DNA from: Lineus longissimus | Taxonomy: Eukaryota; Nemertea; Pilidiophora; Heteronemertea; Lineidae | Direction of reading: 5' to 3' | DNA length: 64,000 bases | Assembly: GCF_910592395.1 (NCBI RefSeq) | Contig: NC_088312.1 | Location: forward strand, 14,301,292-14,365,291 | Shown: in pieces, positions 12,103 through 23,179 of the stretch | Numbering within the stretch: the stretch's first letter is position 1 | How the letters are laid out: the number at the start of each line of letters is the position of its first letter | Position numbers and translations under genes: made by a program | The notes under the pieces: model-generated | What the model saw: only the letters and a program-made list of their open reading frames with translations | Database searches by the model: none | What the model was told of the DNA's origin: nothing

Positions 12103-13317
12103 CTAGAGGTTGAGTTTTTGAACGGGTTTGACTACACGACCCGCGCGAGTTGAAATCACTGTTCCTGCGGGTGGAACAGGGGCACTAGGGTTATTTTCAG
12201 CAACGGGAGTCATTGTCAACGGATTTCGACACGGAGAAGATGGCGGCACTTCTGACAAATTTCGACAAGGCGACGACGGTACACCCGGATTGGGTACCGG
12301 TACATATTGCAGATGTCGTCGATTTCTCCTGAGAGTTGATCCTGAATCGGTCTGAACGATAAAGGAACGAGGGGTAGACAGACGTTTGTCGATAGCAGTA
12401 GCAGACGTTTTCCACGATTTTTCCTGATCAGTTTTGACTCGGACAACATTACCAGGGGCAATGTTCGAAAGAGGACGTACTCCATGCTTGCGATTGTAGT
12501 ACATTTCCTGATGAGTTTTTGCACTTTCGTCGTTTTCTCGAGCTTGACCGTAAAAACTGAATTCTGGATCGGTATTCCTAGGGAGAACAGGAAGGGTTGT
12601 TCGGAGTTGGTGTCCCATTAACATTTCGGCTGGGCTAAACCCGGTCGCAGCGATGGGTGTAGCCCGATAGGCTAGTAGAGCTTTGTACGGATCGGGTTGT
12701 TTTAGAATTCTCTTTGCGATTTTTACCGCGGCCTCAGCCTCACCATTGGATTGAGCATAGGTGGGGCTGGATGTGATGTGTTCAAAACCATAGTCATTAG
12801 CAAAAGCAGCAAAATCGACGGATGAAAACTGAGGACCATTGTCCGTATCCACAGTTCTTGGTATACCCCAGCGGGCAAATATGGCTTTGATTTTGCCGAT
12901 GATCCTATTATCGTACAGCAAGAGATTATTGGCAACAGAGAGATGATTTCTCACACCATAGAAGTTTTTGAGATGCATAGGGACGTCGCTGGCTCTGTCT
13001 GGCCAGCCACTGAGCGTGAATTTCATGGCATCCGCGAAAGTTTGATCCCTTGCGCTAACTGACCTTATTTCCTCAAGTTTATTCAAAGACACACTCCAGC
13101 TGTTTTCGACCGATTCGACATAGGCGTCAATGGCGGCTTGGATTTCACATACAGTCTTGTCAACGGGGTCCACGGACAAAGGACTCCGAGACAACGCGTC
13201 GGCGATAACCAATGTATTTCCTGGCACATGCTCAACTTTGGCATTGAATCTCATGAGGCGCATGAGTAATCTCTGGCAACAAATTGGAACTCTGTCCAAG
13301 TCTCTATCATTCATCAA
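12103..13317 (-). pseudogene. Gypsy RNase H tail and internally deleted integrase
   Basis: The frame opens with the last part of RNase H (FNAKVEHVPGNTLVIADALS, the domain's C-terminal hallmark), then a linker, then integrase. Around residue 138 the sequence jumps from the pre-integrase segment straight into IGKIKAIFARWG. The HHCC zinc finger and the first catalytic aspartate of the DDE core are therefore missing. The second aspartate (TDNGPQFSS) and the glutamate (NGEAEAA) are present. The tail is proline- and serine-rich. The deletion keeps the frame open. Without the zinc finger and one catalytic acid the integrase cannot be active. Confidence 0.9.
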
Positions 13318-13621
13318 TGGTACTAAAATGTTTATGATCTGTCAATATTTTGAAAGTGTCAAGTCCATACAGATACTGTGAGAATTTTTCACAAGCCCAC
13401 ACAGAGGCAAGGGCCTCCTTCTCGATTTGCGCGTATTTCTTTTCTGCGTCGGTAAGTGTTCTTGATGCGAAAGCTACATGAGAGAGACGGTTGTTCTTTT
13501 CCTGGAGCAGGACTCCTCCGAGCCCATAACTACTGGCGTCTGCGCTAATGGTGGTAGGTAACGACGGATCGTAATATGAGAGTACTGGAGCGCTGGAGAT
13601 CATTTCCTTGATTTTTTTCAA
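13307..13621 (-). pseudogene. Gypsy RNase H core
   Basis: About 104 codons encode the first part of RNase [18 protein letters not shown] carries the first catalytic aspartate, [18 protein letters not shown] the glutamate, and ILTDHK the second aspartate. This frame differs from both the RT frame upstream and the RNase H-tail/integrase frame downstream, so single-base shifts sit near 13,600 and near 13,315. The two shifts are not at an obvious programmed-slippage site and are read as decay. Confidence 0.88.
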
Positions 13622-14559
13622 ATGCGGTTTGTTGGCGGTGTCCCCACGACCAGTGAGTGTCCTTTTTCAGGAGATCAGTCGTCGGCTTTGCCACAGTGGA
13701 CAAGTTGTTGACAAAGCGACCAAGGTACGTGATCATACCCAGAACTCTCTTGAGTTCAGTCACATATTGCGGCGCAGCTAACTCCTGAATGGCCTTCACT
13801 TTCTCTTTCGAGGGGCAGACTCCCTCGGCGCTAAAACAGTGGCCAATGAAGTCAAGTTTGTCCATATCAAATTGGCACTTTGGTCGATTTAGTTTTAGAC
13901 CCGATTTCTCTATAGTGTCAAGTACGCGTTGGAGACGTTTGTCATGCTCCTCCTGGGTGGCTGCATATATCAAAATATCATCCATCCAAATTATAACACC
14001 GTCGTGATCTTTCAGCAGATTGGCCATCTTGGTCTGAAAGATTTCTGGCGCACTAGAAATGCCAAAACAGAGGCGGCGAAAACAGAACCTGCCGAAGGGT
14101 GTTATAAAGGTGGTCAATTTAGCACTATCTGGGTCAAGTGGTATGGCCCAGAAACCAGAAGAACAGTCAAGTTTCGAAAAATGTTTGGCGCCTGACAATT
14201 TTGAAATCACATCTTCAATAGACGGCAAGAAACATTTCTCACGGACCACAGACCGGTTCAGGCGTTTTAGATCAACACAAATTCGAATACCACGGTTACC
14301 CTTTTTAACCACAGGGACCATGGGTGCACACCATTCCGTCGGTTCAGTGACACGCTGAATCACTCCCATTTTTTCCATTTTCTCTAATTGTTCCTTGACT
14401 TTTGGCAACAACGGAATTGGCACACGGCGCGCAACATTAACACTATAAGGATCTGCGTCATCCTTGATTTTTATTTTCACCGGATCAGTTTTCATATTTC
14501 CCAGATCACCGAAGACATCTTGTTTGATGTCATGTACTTTGGCGCAAGTTACACCCTCC
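13545..14559 (-). pseudogene. Gypsy reverse transcriptase
   Basis: The frame (ATG at 14495, open a little upstream to about 14,559) encodes a typical Ty3/gypsy RT. The fingers segment is RGIRICVDLKRLNR, motif A is FSKLDCSSGFW, then PFGRFCFRRLCFGISSAPEIFQ, and the catalytic pair is in WMDDILIYA (residues 170-178 from the ATG). The connection domain follows (LGMITYLGRFVNNLS). The last residues run out of frame where RNase H should continue. The RT frame is offset by one base from Gag-protease, with the change near 14,555. In many gypsy elements a frameshift separates Gag from Pol, but here it falls after the protease. Confidence 0.92.
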
Positions 14560-15720
14560 TGAAATAACGTACACTTTCAGCAAATGGCACTGATTGTCCA
14601 AGTATGTAGTGGCAGTGAACATGCCTTTGCATTCCAGTGTACCACCTACACTCTTTAGCTTGGAATCAGCCCTTTTCAAAGTAGGACTGGGTTTGAGCGA
14701 GTTGTACGTCTTTTCAGATATTACCGTGACATCGGCTCCAGAATCTATTTTGAACTGCACATTCTGCTTCAAAATTTTCAGTTTAACGTTCCATGCTGTT
14801 GAACCATCCTTGGACACTGCACCCAAGAATAATGAACTTTCGTCATCCTCAGATTCCTCATTGAAGTCGAATTCAACCTCCTTGTCGTCTTTTGACAGGC
14901 AAAACTTAGCAAAATGTCCGCGACGACTACATTTATGACAGGTCACGCCAGTTGGTGGACAGCGTGACGTGGGGCCATGTGACCCACCACACCGCCCACA
15001 CTTTTCGTTCCAAGTATGGGGGTTGGAGTTTTGCTTAGGATGGGGTTGGGTACTTTTTGCTGACGAAGTCTTTTGTTTTGGTGATCCCTTTGGGCGATCT
15101 GCGTTGCGTGGACGGGGTTGGCGGCCTCGGCGACGAGCGTTAACAGCACTAACTGATGGTTCCTCACCTTTCCCGTGTTGTGATGTAACCTGGCTTTTCA
15201 CCATTTCACGTTCCCTAGACAGCTGGACTGCCTGATCTAATGTCAGGTCAGCTTTAAGTTGCAAATCTCTAGATAGTTCTTTATCCTGAAGACCAACAAC
15301 CAGCTTGTCTCGGATATGTTCATTACGATTTCCGCCGAAATCACAGTGCTGCGAGAGTTCGTACAGATTTCGAACAAATTCTTCAATGTTTTCGCCCTGC
15401 TTCTGTTCCCTTTGGTAAAAGCGAGCCCTCTCATGAATAACATTGCGACGTGGAACGAAATGGTTGTTAAACTTCTCCAGGACAGTGTTAAAAACGAGTT
15501 CAGGATGTTCAACATCTCTGACAGGGGCGAACACAAACGTGTTGTACACAGTATCTGCTTGCTGGCCCATTGCGTACAGCAATGTATTGGTTTGTACAGC
15601 CTCCGTTTCCGCATCCAGTGCAGTTGCGACACGATATCTGAGGAATCTTTGTCGCCATTCTGGCCAGCCCTCTGGCCTAGAAAAGTCAAATGCCTCAGGT
15701 GGATGGAATTTCGGGGCCAT
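14530..15720 (-). CDS. Gypsy Gag with aspartic protease
   Basis: A 396-codon frame. Residues 1-180 are the Gag capsid region (WPEWRQRFLRYR..., FYQREQKQGENIEEFVRNLY). A basic linker follows at 195-235, then two zinc knuckles: CGRCGGSHGPTSRC (241-254, slightly atypical spacing) and CHKCSRRGHFAKFC (261-274, canonical CX2CX4HX4C). An acidic stretch comes next. A retropepsin-like protease has its active site at DSGA (326-329) and a later hydrophobic strand VYVISGG. The frame stops soon after, where the RT frame takes over. Gag packages the RNA and the protease cleaves the polyprotein. This is the best-preserved part of the element. The start is the first ATG after the primer-binding site. Confidence 0.9.
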   Translation of the reverse strand: MAPKFHPPEAFDFSRPEGWPEWRQRFLRYRVATALDAETEAVQTNTLLYAMGQQADTVYNTFVFAPVRDVEHPELVFNTVLEKFNNHFVPRRNVIHERARFYQREQKQGENIEEFVRNLYELSQHCDFGGNRNEHIRDKLVVGLQDKELSRDLQLKADLTLDQAVQLSREREMVKSQVTSQHGKGEEPSVSAVNARRRGRQPRPRNADRPKGSPKQKTSSAKSTQPHPKQNSNPHTWNEKCGRCGGSHGPTSRCPPTGVTCHKCSRRGHFAKFCLSKDDKEVEFDFNEESEDDESSLFLGAVSKDGSTAWNVKLKILKQNVQFKIDSGADVTVISEKTYNSLKPSPTLKRADSKLKSVGGTLECKGMFTATTYLDNQCHLLKVYVISGGCNLRQST

Positions 15721-15789
15721 CTAGTTTTCGTTTTTGGGCTGCAAGGCTTACGATTACCTTTACTTTTGTTGATTTTAAGCGATCTTTAT

Positions 15790-15800
15790 CGCTGCCACCA
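15790..15800 (-). promoter_or_regulatory. Primer-binding site, tRNA-Leu type
   Basis: Directly after the 5' LTR on the minus strand comes TGGTGGCAGCG. TGG pairs with the CCA end of a tRNA, and the next bases fit the acceptor end of animal leucine tRNAs as I remember them. The tRNA identity is inference. Confidence 0.65.
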
Positions 15801-15947
15801 TGTTACAAACCGGAAAAGTAGGATTTCGTATATGACCATGTTTATTAGCCCAAAACGATGACGTATTACACACATCATGCAAACAGCGATGATGTCACTA
15901 GAAAGTTATAAAAGGCGGCTAAACTTGAATTACCCAATATTATAACA
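15801..15947 (-). repeat. 5' LTR of gypsy element
   Basis: 147-bp copy of the LTR. It differs from 11406-11551 by three substitutions and one inserted A. The target duplication GCCTG follows at 15948-15952. As the upstream LTR it should hold the promoter. Confidence 0.93.
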
Positions 15948-15952
15948 GCCTG

Positions 15953-16534
15953 TACATAATCCAAGCTAATTGCGCTGACAAGCAATCCACATGATATTGG
16001 CGGACATAGGTCACGCTCAACAGTTTTCACGAAAGTGCGTGACGTCAGGATGTTCTCTCAATTTCAAATCATCGGACACCCATGTCAAAATGCGTTTTGA
16101 AGGCGCTTTTCAAAGAATGACCAATAAGTGCTGTACACCACTGAAAAGGCCGTGCCCCCCCCCCCCCCCGTTTCTACACGAACTCATCTAATTTATTTAA
16201 TGACTACAAGTCAGTAATCAGCTGGATTGGCTAAGATCACTTGAGGCCACCCCAAACTAAACATTTCAAACCAGACCCCAAATCACTAAAGACCGTGATT
16301 TTTAAAATGTTCTTATAGGTAAATCCAAAAATACCGATTTTCACGTGAAGCATCAAAGCAAATGCTCGAGAAAAAAAATTGGTTAATACTCTGCTCATTT
16401 TCTAAATATTTTGATTATTTTCCGAAACAGAAAAAACACACAAAACTGGACAGTGCAACAGCTGATCACCCGGTCGACACACACACTCCAATCCAGTGAA
16501 CCCCTACGCCGCCATCATTACGATAATGTCTTCA
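15953..16534. other. Non-coding stretch with poly-C tract
   Basis: A run of 15 C at about 16155-16169. No gene recognised. Confidence 0.4.
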
Positions 16535-18990
16535 TATTGAACAGTGCTTATCTTCAAAGAAAACTAAATCCTTATCATCACTGCCTGCATCTTTCTCAGC
16601 AACTACAAAGTCTTGAAGATCAACCGGAGGATGATCACCTTCAGGAATAAGAAGACCACCTCTCTCAGCGAAATCTGCGGGCAGTCCCCATTGTCCTCTG
16701 TGTGACCAATTTTCCACGCTTGTCATATTGTGCGAAGGCCTTCATTATCCTGATATCGAGCGGCTGCATAAGGCTGGTACACTTTCCAGGTATAAAATCC
16801 ATTTGATCCCCAGCATCTTCAACTAAATTCCAGAATTCTCTATTTCTATGTGGTGGATATTGGGCTAGAATCAACATGAATGGTTCCTCTGCCACGAATG
16901 GTATCAAGATTTCATTCAGCCAATTGATGAGCGTCTGCGTTCGTACCCAGCCTGCCTCCGTTCCAGTCACATAGAAAGGAAGAAGGGTGAACTGCAATGT
17001 AACACTTACTTTGATCATAGCAATGTTTTTTTGGAAAGACTTGTCCAATTAGATCAATAAGAAAGCACAATTAATAGAGAATAGTGACGATATTCATGTG
17101 CTGAAAGAGAAAGACAAACTTTTTTTCGGCAGAATCCTAGAGTCAAACAATCTGCTAGTTATTTCTAGATGCTAACGAATGTTAACTTACCCTGACATTT
17201 TCATGCAGGGGTCAATTACAAATCTGACCCCCCCCCCCCCCCCCCCCCCTCAGGGGTCGACACTGATGCAACGCCGCATCTGCTTCGCATCCTGAGGTTT
17301 CCAAAAAATCCCTAGCGTTGAATTCCTGACGAACTGAGTAAAAATCAGCGTCGAATTTCGTCGAATGTCTGAAAATAACAAAGATGATCTTTGGTGAATT
17401 CCTGCGTACGGGACCGCCGAACATGCCGAAAGACCGTCGCATGTCTGGCGACCGCGAATTTAGGGGAGAACAGCTTGGTACTATTATTCAGTTTCTTCTT
17501 TCCGTCAATTTTCTGACATCTGCAGCCATCATTGTGGGGGAAGAGGGTTGAGAATTAAAAAAGGCACTGTTCAGTTGATTTGCACAAGCCAGCCAACCCT
17601 TCCCAGATATGGGAACAAGTCTATTCATAATAGATTCCGTACCCAAAAATGTGAATTTGTGTGGCATTCCTGACGTTCACTGTTCTGACAAGTGAAAAAC
17701 AGGTGATGCTCTGAAGCTCCAAAAAAGAAGAAGCAGTGAATTCCTGGAGCAAGGATCTTGTGCTCTGGGTGAGAAACTGTCGATTCCTGGACGACCCCTT
17801 TTTTCCCAGGTGTCGAATAAATGTCGAATGTCTGATGGGGGGGGGGGGGGTTCAGAGTTGTAATTGACCGCTGCATTACGGATGATGATTTCAGCAGGTC
17901 CTTTCCGTCCATCTGCAGTAATCATCAGGCTAACTGTGCACCCAAACTTCTTGTTTCCGCGACTTGAGCGAATGTCAATTTTCCTCTCTCCCTTCTCGCT
18001 GTAGGTGTACATCGGTTTCATATCGTATAGAACAAAGGTTTGATTCATGTTGATCAGTAAATCCAAATTATTTTCTCGTATCGTGTGTTGTGAACTCTCT
18101 CACGGCATTCCCGAATTAGGTCGTCTGCATTTGCTGGGAGAGTTTTCGAATCGAAAGTGTTGCGTCTGTAGCTCACATGTTTTCTGAAATGAAACGAACC
18201 TTGTTGGTTATAATTCTTGTAAATTATTGTACGGTAATATTATGCAATAATGAAGCGTGGACAAAATAATCGAGTTACCTCTGCAGAAAGCGATTGAACC
18301 ACCCGACAGAAGCTGTAAAGGGGATGAGGTGGGGTCTTGTCCTTAAAAAATTCATCCCTGTCTCGTTGTGGAAGTTCTCCTCACCATTTGGTTTTATTGG
18401 CATGTAACGTCATGTTCCTACGCGAAACTCGGAAGCCAAGTTCCCTTCGCTCTTCGAACCAAGTTCTCAAACGACCTTCAACAACTGGCCATTTTGCTGA
18501 AAAATAAAGCAAAGGTGTCAACGCACCTTCAAAAAATGAAGTCTCGTGAGTTTCAAATTCATAAAGGACTGAAATTTAATGCTCACACACGTTGTTAAAT
18601 TCGTTTTAACAGTGAAATCGGGTTACCTCCAGGATTTCGTTGGCGTCGTCTACGTCCGGCCAGATTTGGGCGGTCGTTCATCAGTTCTCTTATTTCGTCT
18701 TCGCTAGCCAACCGCTCGCTTAAGGTTCTTGGATGGATGCGGTTGTGCCTCGCAAATTCGGCGGTGGTCCTGGCGTGGGCTTCAGCTAAGATGTGCGCCT
18801 GGATGTAATCATCCATGAAGTTAATTTTCTGCTTTGAAGAATATGCCTTTTGGTGTCGTCTTGGCGGATTTTCCAGGAGAGCAGCATTCTCATCATCAAC
18901 GGTTCCGTGATCGTCATCATCACCATCATCACCACTCTGATATGCGTCATCATCGTCATGCACCATTGCCAAACATCGGCACAAAAACAC
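16535..18990 (-). pseudogene. Pogo/Tigger-like DDE transposase gene, decayed
   Basis: Minus-strand pieces in order: 18990-18630 encodes an acidic stretch and a psq-type helix-turn-helix (YSSKQKINFMDDYIQAHILA...), ending at a donor-like GAGGTAACC. Near 18,500-18,400 a second DNA-binding block of CENP-B/Tigger type reads WPVVEGRLRTWFEERRELGF. Near 18,180-18,070 comes a segment leading, after a one-base frame change, into INMNQTFVLYDMKP and the start of the DDE core. After an inserted MITE (17204-17875), 17,010-16,665 gives LILAQYPPHR and PGKCTSLMQPLDIRIMKAF, and a final piece in another frame ends at 16535. The normal core has aspartates at NMDQT and at LILD; here they read NMNQT and LILA. Two catalytic acids are therefore lost as well as the frame. 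Splice-like sites suggest the gene once had introns. Confidence 0.85.
17204..17875. mobile_element. TTA-type MITE, divergent copy inside transposase
   Basis: The ends TGCAGGGGTCAATTACA and TGTAATTGACCGCTGCA are inverted repeats, followed inward by a 22-base C run (17228-17249) and a 14-base G run (17837-17850). Internal blocks such as GTCGAATGTCTGA match the copies at 22162 and 40533. The flanking triplets are TCA and TTA. It interrupts the transposase between the first and second catalytic segments, so it inserted after that gene. Confidence 0.8.
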
Positions 18991-20504
18991 AGCCCAAACA
19001 GCCAGAACAGAACTTTCTCCAACTTCATCTTGAATAAGGCAGACACTGTCACAGCTTGCAGTACACTACGACAACTTCAGGTGTGAGCATGCATGACAGT
19101 TGCGTAAAATCATAAAGGAATCTTCATTCACGTTTTAAGCGCAAGCTAGTCTCCAGGAACGATGGCATACCGGCACATCATGTACTAATCGCCATGCCGT
19201 TGAAGACTGGGGGCGACTGATCAACGAGTCTTCACCTCACTATTGTTCGGGTAAAATTAACATCTACGACGGACTTAGAAAATTAAATATTCGGCTCGGC
19301 GGCCGAAGCGGTGTATTTGAGTCGTTATTGTACGTCGAATATTCTGATTCGGTGACAGAAAATACCCAAACAGTTCTGAACGCCCATTGTCTAATCAACC
19401 AGCTGCACCATTTTTCGCCATATGTGGAGGTCCATACATCCTCGAAAATCAAGAATCAGTCGTATCCTCCTCCCCTCGCCCACGTTACTGACCCTGTAAT
19501 AAACAGATGGTTATTCGCAGGAAGAGGCGGACAAATCTTCTATGCCTAATCAAAACGGCTCTTACATCTTTCTGAGAAACTCAGCACTATTGAAAACAAT
19601 CACCGTATCTAAAACACGCTCTCATTGGCTGAAATTTCAAATGTATGGGACGCACGTGGGGAATTTCTTGTTCATACCCGATCAAATACACGATCTTGTA
19701 AGGAGCAATCATCCTCCCCCGGCCCACGATCGGAAAAAAAATAGATAAATATCACAAAATAGAGGTCCTACTGAAACGTGCTTTTAACGCCGACGCTCCA
19801 GAATAAGGCTCTTAAGTTTTTTAAAAACTTTTAAACCAGATCTGGCAAATATATAAGGCGAGCGATATTTTTGATACAAGTACAAGAAAGGTTCGAACAA
19901 ACAAAGTGCACATATCCTTGCCTAGTTTGTTTCCGGGAAATTGTTTATGCCAGGCACATCCTAAAGTAAATGGACGTCAGCAATAACAATGAAGTAATCA
20001 ATTTCCCTGATATTCAACTATTGGTCCCTACATCCTATTGAATTACTGTATGATAAAAATAATCTATCTTGCAATATGCCACATCATTAACGGACGGCCG
20101 TGAAGGACTTGGTCTACTCCCTGCTGGATTTTAGTTATAGGGGTAATTTTATTTCACATAGTGTACAAGATGTACATCAAAGGCACACAATGTATCACAA
20201 TAGGGCAATGTAGAAATATAAAAGGCTGCAAACAGAGCGGGCACCACGAATCGACCCACAACATCACTCAGAAAAGTAAGAATATTCCAAACGATTGAAA
20301 AACGGACAGCCTTATCGATCCTTGGCTTAAGTTGCCGTATGAGCGAACTTGACAAATAATACATGACATGCATATTAGATCCCGACTTTGTTCCTGCTCG
20401 GGTTCCAATCTATGCCTGCAGTACATAAAGTCTCGTCCTCTCACACATATCTCGTCAAATCTGATAGCCCCATAATATTGAGTGGAGATGAGAGCGATAA
20501 CTGG
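18991..20504. other. Non-coding stretch
   Basis: No gene recognised; the open frames at 19264-19748 look like chance. A CAT/GAT microsatellite just to the left (about 18,895-18,960) encodes the acidic run of the transposase. Confidence 0.4.
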
Positions 20505-20771
20505 TGTATAGTACCCCCAGGTATATGGCACGGCTTAACCCGCCGGCCATGAGGGAATTCCTTTATGGCCCAGTTGTTGGCGCGTTGGCCCCAGAGTGGA
20601 AGTTAAGCAACGTCGAGCGCGGTCAACCTTTGGATCGGTGACCGGCGCGTACAATACATCTGGCAGACCTTCCCACGCGATGCGAGCTCTGGATTTGTAG
20701 TTCGGTACTGAGACGCATGAAGCGCTAAGTAGGATCGCGGACGATCCATCTCTGTCCGAAGGGGGGAATGA
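20505..20771 (+). repeat. 5S-rRNA-like repeat, unit 1
   Basis: Contains a stretch resembling the internal control region of 5S rRNA genes: GGAAGTTAAGCAACGTCGAG (box-A and intermediate-element position) followed by GGATCGGTGACCGGCGCG (box-C position). The left part does not look like a functional 5S 5' half, and there is no T-run terminator at the right place. This fits a 5S-derived SINE (SINE3-like) or its fragment rather than a true 5S gene. A second near-identical unit follows directly at 20772. Confidence 0.6.
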
Positions 20772-20926
20772 TGTATAGTACCCCCAGGTATATGGCACGG
20801 CTTAACCCGCCGGCCATGAGGGAATTCCTTTATGACCCAGTGGTTGGCGCGTTGGCCCCAGAGTGGAAGTTAAGCAACGTCGAGCGCGGTCAACCTTTGG
20901 ATCGGTGACCGGCGCGTACAATACAA
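20772..20926 (+). repeat. 5S-rRNA-like repeat, unit 2 (partial)
   Basis: The first 155 bp of the unit at 20505 are repeated with only two differences seen (GGCCCAGTTG against GACCCAGTGG), giving a 267-bp period. The near identity points to a recent tandem duplication or unequal exchange. Confidence 0.75.
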
Positions 20927-22161
20927 CTTGCTAACACTCCCAACTACATGTATATTGACACACAGAACAGGCCCAAATATCAATCGACGTTATCTTCCAA
21001 TCGGGCGTGTCTATTTTATTCAGCAAAAAAAGTGAAAAAGAAGTCTGAAGAAAAAGAAGGTTGAACATTTTTCTTTGCATTTCAGTGTGCGGGACGATGC
21101 GTCACTCCGCAACGGACGAGGTCGGTGAATTGTTGCGGTAAGGTGCGCCTTCCCAACGAGTTGTGGTATAACAACCAGATTACAGATACAGGCATAAAAG
21201 GGATTAAGGCACGTTCGATTGATAGTTATCCCTACATTGTGGTATGAGCTGGTATGCTAAGCCAAAGTATTTCTTTGAACCTCAGTGTATAACCTACAAC
21301 TTCACTTAAATGATCAATTGATGATATCTTTAAATCACATATCAATATCGTGAGAAAGAATTCGAAGTGAAAAGAAGATGACAGGTTCTTCTTTTAATCT
21401 ATTGTCTAATTATTCAAAGGAATAAACAGTCGGCGTCCTAAGGCAAGTCTATGTGATCAGCATGTAACACAACCTAATCGAAGTCTGGCCTGGGTTATTC
21501 AGAATTTGAAATAATTTAAAATGGAAAGGCTATGGGCCATGGCATACGTGCTCATCGGATAAATATTTAGTAGACAATTCATGCTGGTTAAGGAGCGTGT
21601 TATACATAAGTAAATAGCCAAATGGTAATTTTATGGCATTTAGTCCTTGAAAAGTAGGTCTAGACGAAAAGGAATACGACATATACCCTAACCATACCCA
21701 TATTATAACCAAGTCGGACACTCGAATCATTCCTTATTCCTTAAATAGAATATGCAACAAGTTCGTTCATGTGTTTTCGAAATGACATATTTCACGTTGT
21801 TTGTCGCACAAGCGGTCTATCTTTACCACTGATCCAAATGATGGGTACATGCATGTACAAAGTGTTTCAATTATGTTTCAGAGTATCGATCCAGTAAACT
21901 ATTGAGAAAAGGATAATAACGATTCATGAAATGAAAGAAAATCGATAAATGAACTATTGCACGTACTGTATTATGAGAGCCAACGGCCAACAAACTTGTC
22001 AATCGATTTTCATTTCATAATCCAAGCATATTTCTGGGTAACTATTTAGATACTTTCTCGGGAATAATCCGACACCACCACTCATTCCTCCATATCCCTC
22101 GCAGGTAGGCAAACGCCAGAGCTAAAATTACAAACTCTCCCCACATACGCAAAATACCTTA
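20927..22161. other. Non-coding stretch with dispersed-repeat fragment
   Basis: Around 21,585-21,720 lies a fragment (GGTTAAG...CCAAATGGTAATTTTATG...CCTTGAAAAGTAGGTC) of the repeat family that dominates 36.4-37.6 kb. Nothing else recognised. Confidence 0.5.
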
Positions 22162-23176
22162 TGCAGCGGTCAATCAGATGTCTGTACCCCCCCCCCCCCC
22201 GGGGTCAGCGGTCGACACGCACTCGACGTCGAGTTTGTGTCGAGTGCTGTGGTGCCTGATTATTTTCAAACTTCGAGTTTCTGGCGAATGGGATTGGGAA
22301 AGGTGTCGAAAATTCGACGAATGTCTGTGGTAGCCGGATTTTGCAAATGTCGAGTTTCTGTCGAGCGATAAACCACAAGAAATAAAAACTAAAAGAAAAT
22401 GCAGATCGTCGGCTGTCGCACATGTTACGCACAGAACCGGAAAGATGGCTGCCGGCAGCAAAAGGTTGCTGGTAATTTTTTCGTTCGGAACCAGTCTCAT
22501 TCATTCACATTACTGAGACTGGTATGTCACGACATTTCTCTCGTCACGAACTAGATTTGGGGGCGTTGGCTTCCGGTGTCTGGTCACGTGGTTTATCGAG
22601 TTTTTCAAATAAAACATTAATTTTAAAACCGATTTCGACAAAAGAATATTAGCTTACTTAATCTGTAATGATGAAATCGACCAAACTCTAGTACTTACTC
22701 CAAATATTTATTGTGAAAACAAACTCCTTTTTGAAAATGAGAAGGGGATTCCCAGAAATCCTCGTGCCTACAAAATACCAGAGCGTTCAATATTGCTCAG
22801 TGCAGTGTACATCAGCTGTACATTGGGCTTCCTTCCTTATAGTGAATCGACGTATCCCCCTCGACCCTCCACTAGCGCGCCGTAGGGTCGAGGTTACCTG
22901 GACTAATTTTTGTAGTCTTTACGACGATTTTTTACAAAATATGTTGCTCTAACAATGAAATGTGAATAGACTTAATGTCTGTTCTCCCCTTCGGGCATGG
23001 TGAAAAAATAGTGAACTTTGGTCTTAATTGATTTGGTGAAAAGTGAGAACCTGATGAAATGATGCTTGGCAATTAGTGAGAAAGTGTCGAGTTCTGACCT
23101 TCACTTTTTTTCCAATGGGTGAATAGGTGTCGAGTGTCTGACCCCTGGGGGTACAGACATCTCATTGACCGCTGCA
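22162..23176. mobile_element. TTA-type MITE, longest copy
   Basis: The ends TGCAGCGGTCAATCAGATG and CATCTCATTGACCGCTGCA are inverted repeats continuing into TCTGTACCCCC / GGGGGTACAGA. TTA flanks both sides (22159-22161 and 23177-23179). A 3-bp TTA duplication is typical of PIF/Harbinger-type (Tourist) elements; the superfamily is inference. The interior has many TCGAGTGTC-like and GTCGA motifs near both ends and no transposase frame. Confidence 0.85.
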
Positions 23177-23179
23177 TTA

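Larger units (their letters stand above)
11406..15947 (-). mobile_element. Ty3/gypsy LTR retrotransposon, defective
   Basis: Two direct LTRs (11406-11551, 146 bp; 15801-15947, 147 bp) begin TGTTACAAACCGG and end ..ATAACA. They differ by three substitutions and one single-base indel. The 5-bp sequence GCCTG flanks the whole element (11401-11405 and 15948-15952) and is the target duplication. On the minus strand the order is LTR, primer-binding site, Gag-protease, RT, RNase H, integrase, polypurine tract, LTR. This gene order, with integrase after RNase H, defines Ty3/gypsy. No envelope gene is present. The element is young by LTR comparison, yet pol has frame changes and a large integrase deletion. 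Confidence 0.95.

Noticed and set aside
13300-13640. Programmed frameshifts in gypsy pol
   Set aside because: Two shifts fall inside RNase H, where functional elements keep one frame, and integrase is also deleted.
15316-15861. 181-codon plus-strand open frame
   Set aside because: Antisense shadow of the gypsy Gag frame; no motif of its own.
18895-18960. Aspartate-rich domain in the transposase as functional
   Set aside because: Encoded by a CAT/GAT microsatellite, so likely repeat expansion.
20505-20926. True 5S rRNA genes
   Set aside because: Only the internal-control-like half matches; the 5' half and a T-run terminator in place are not seen.
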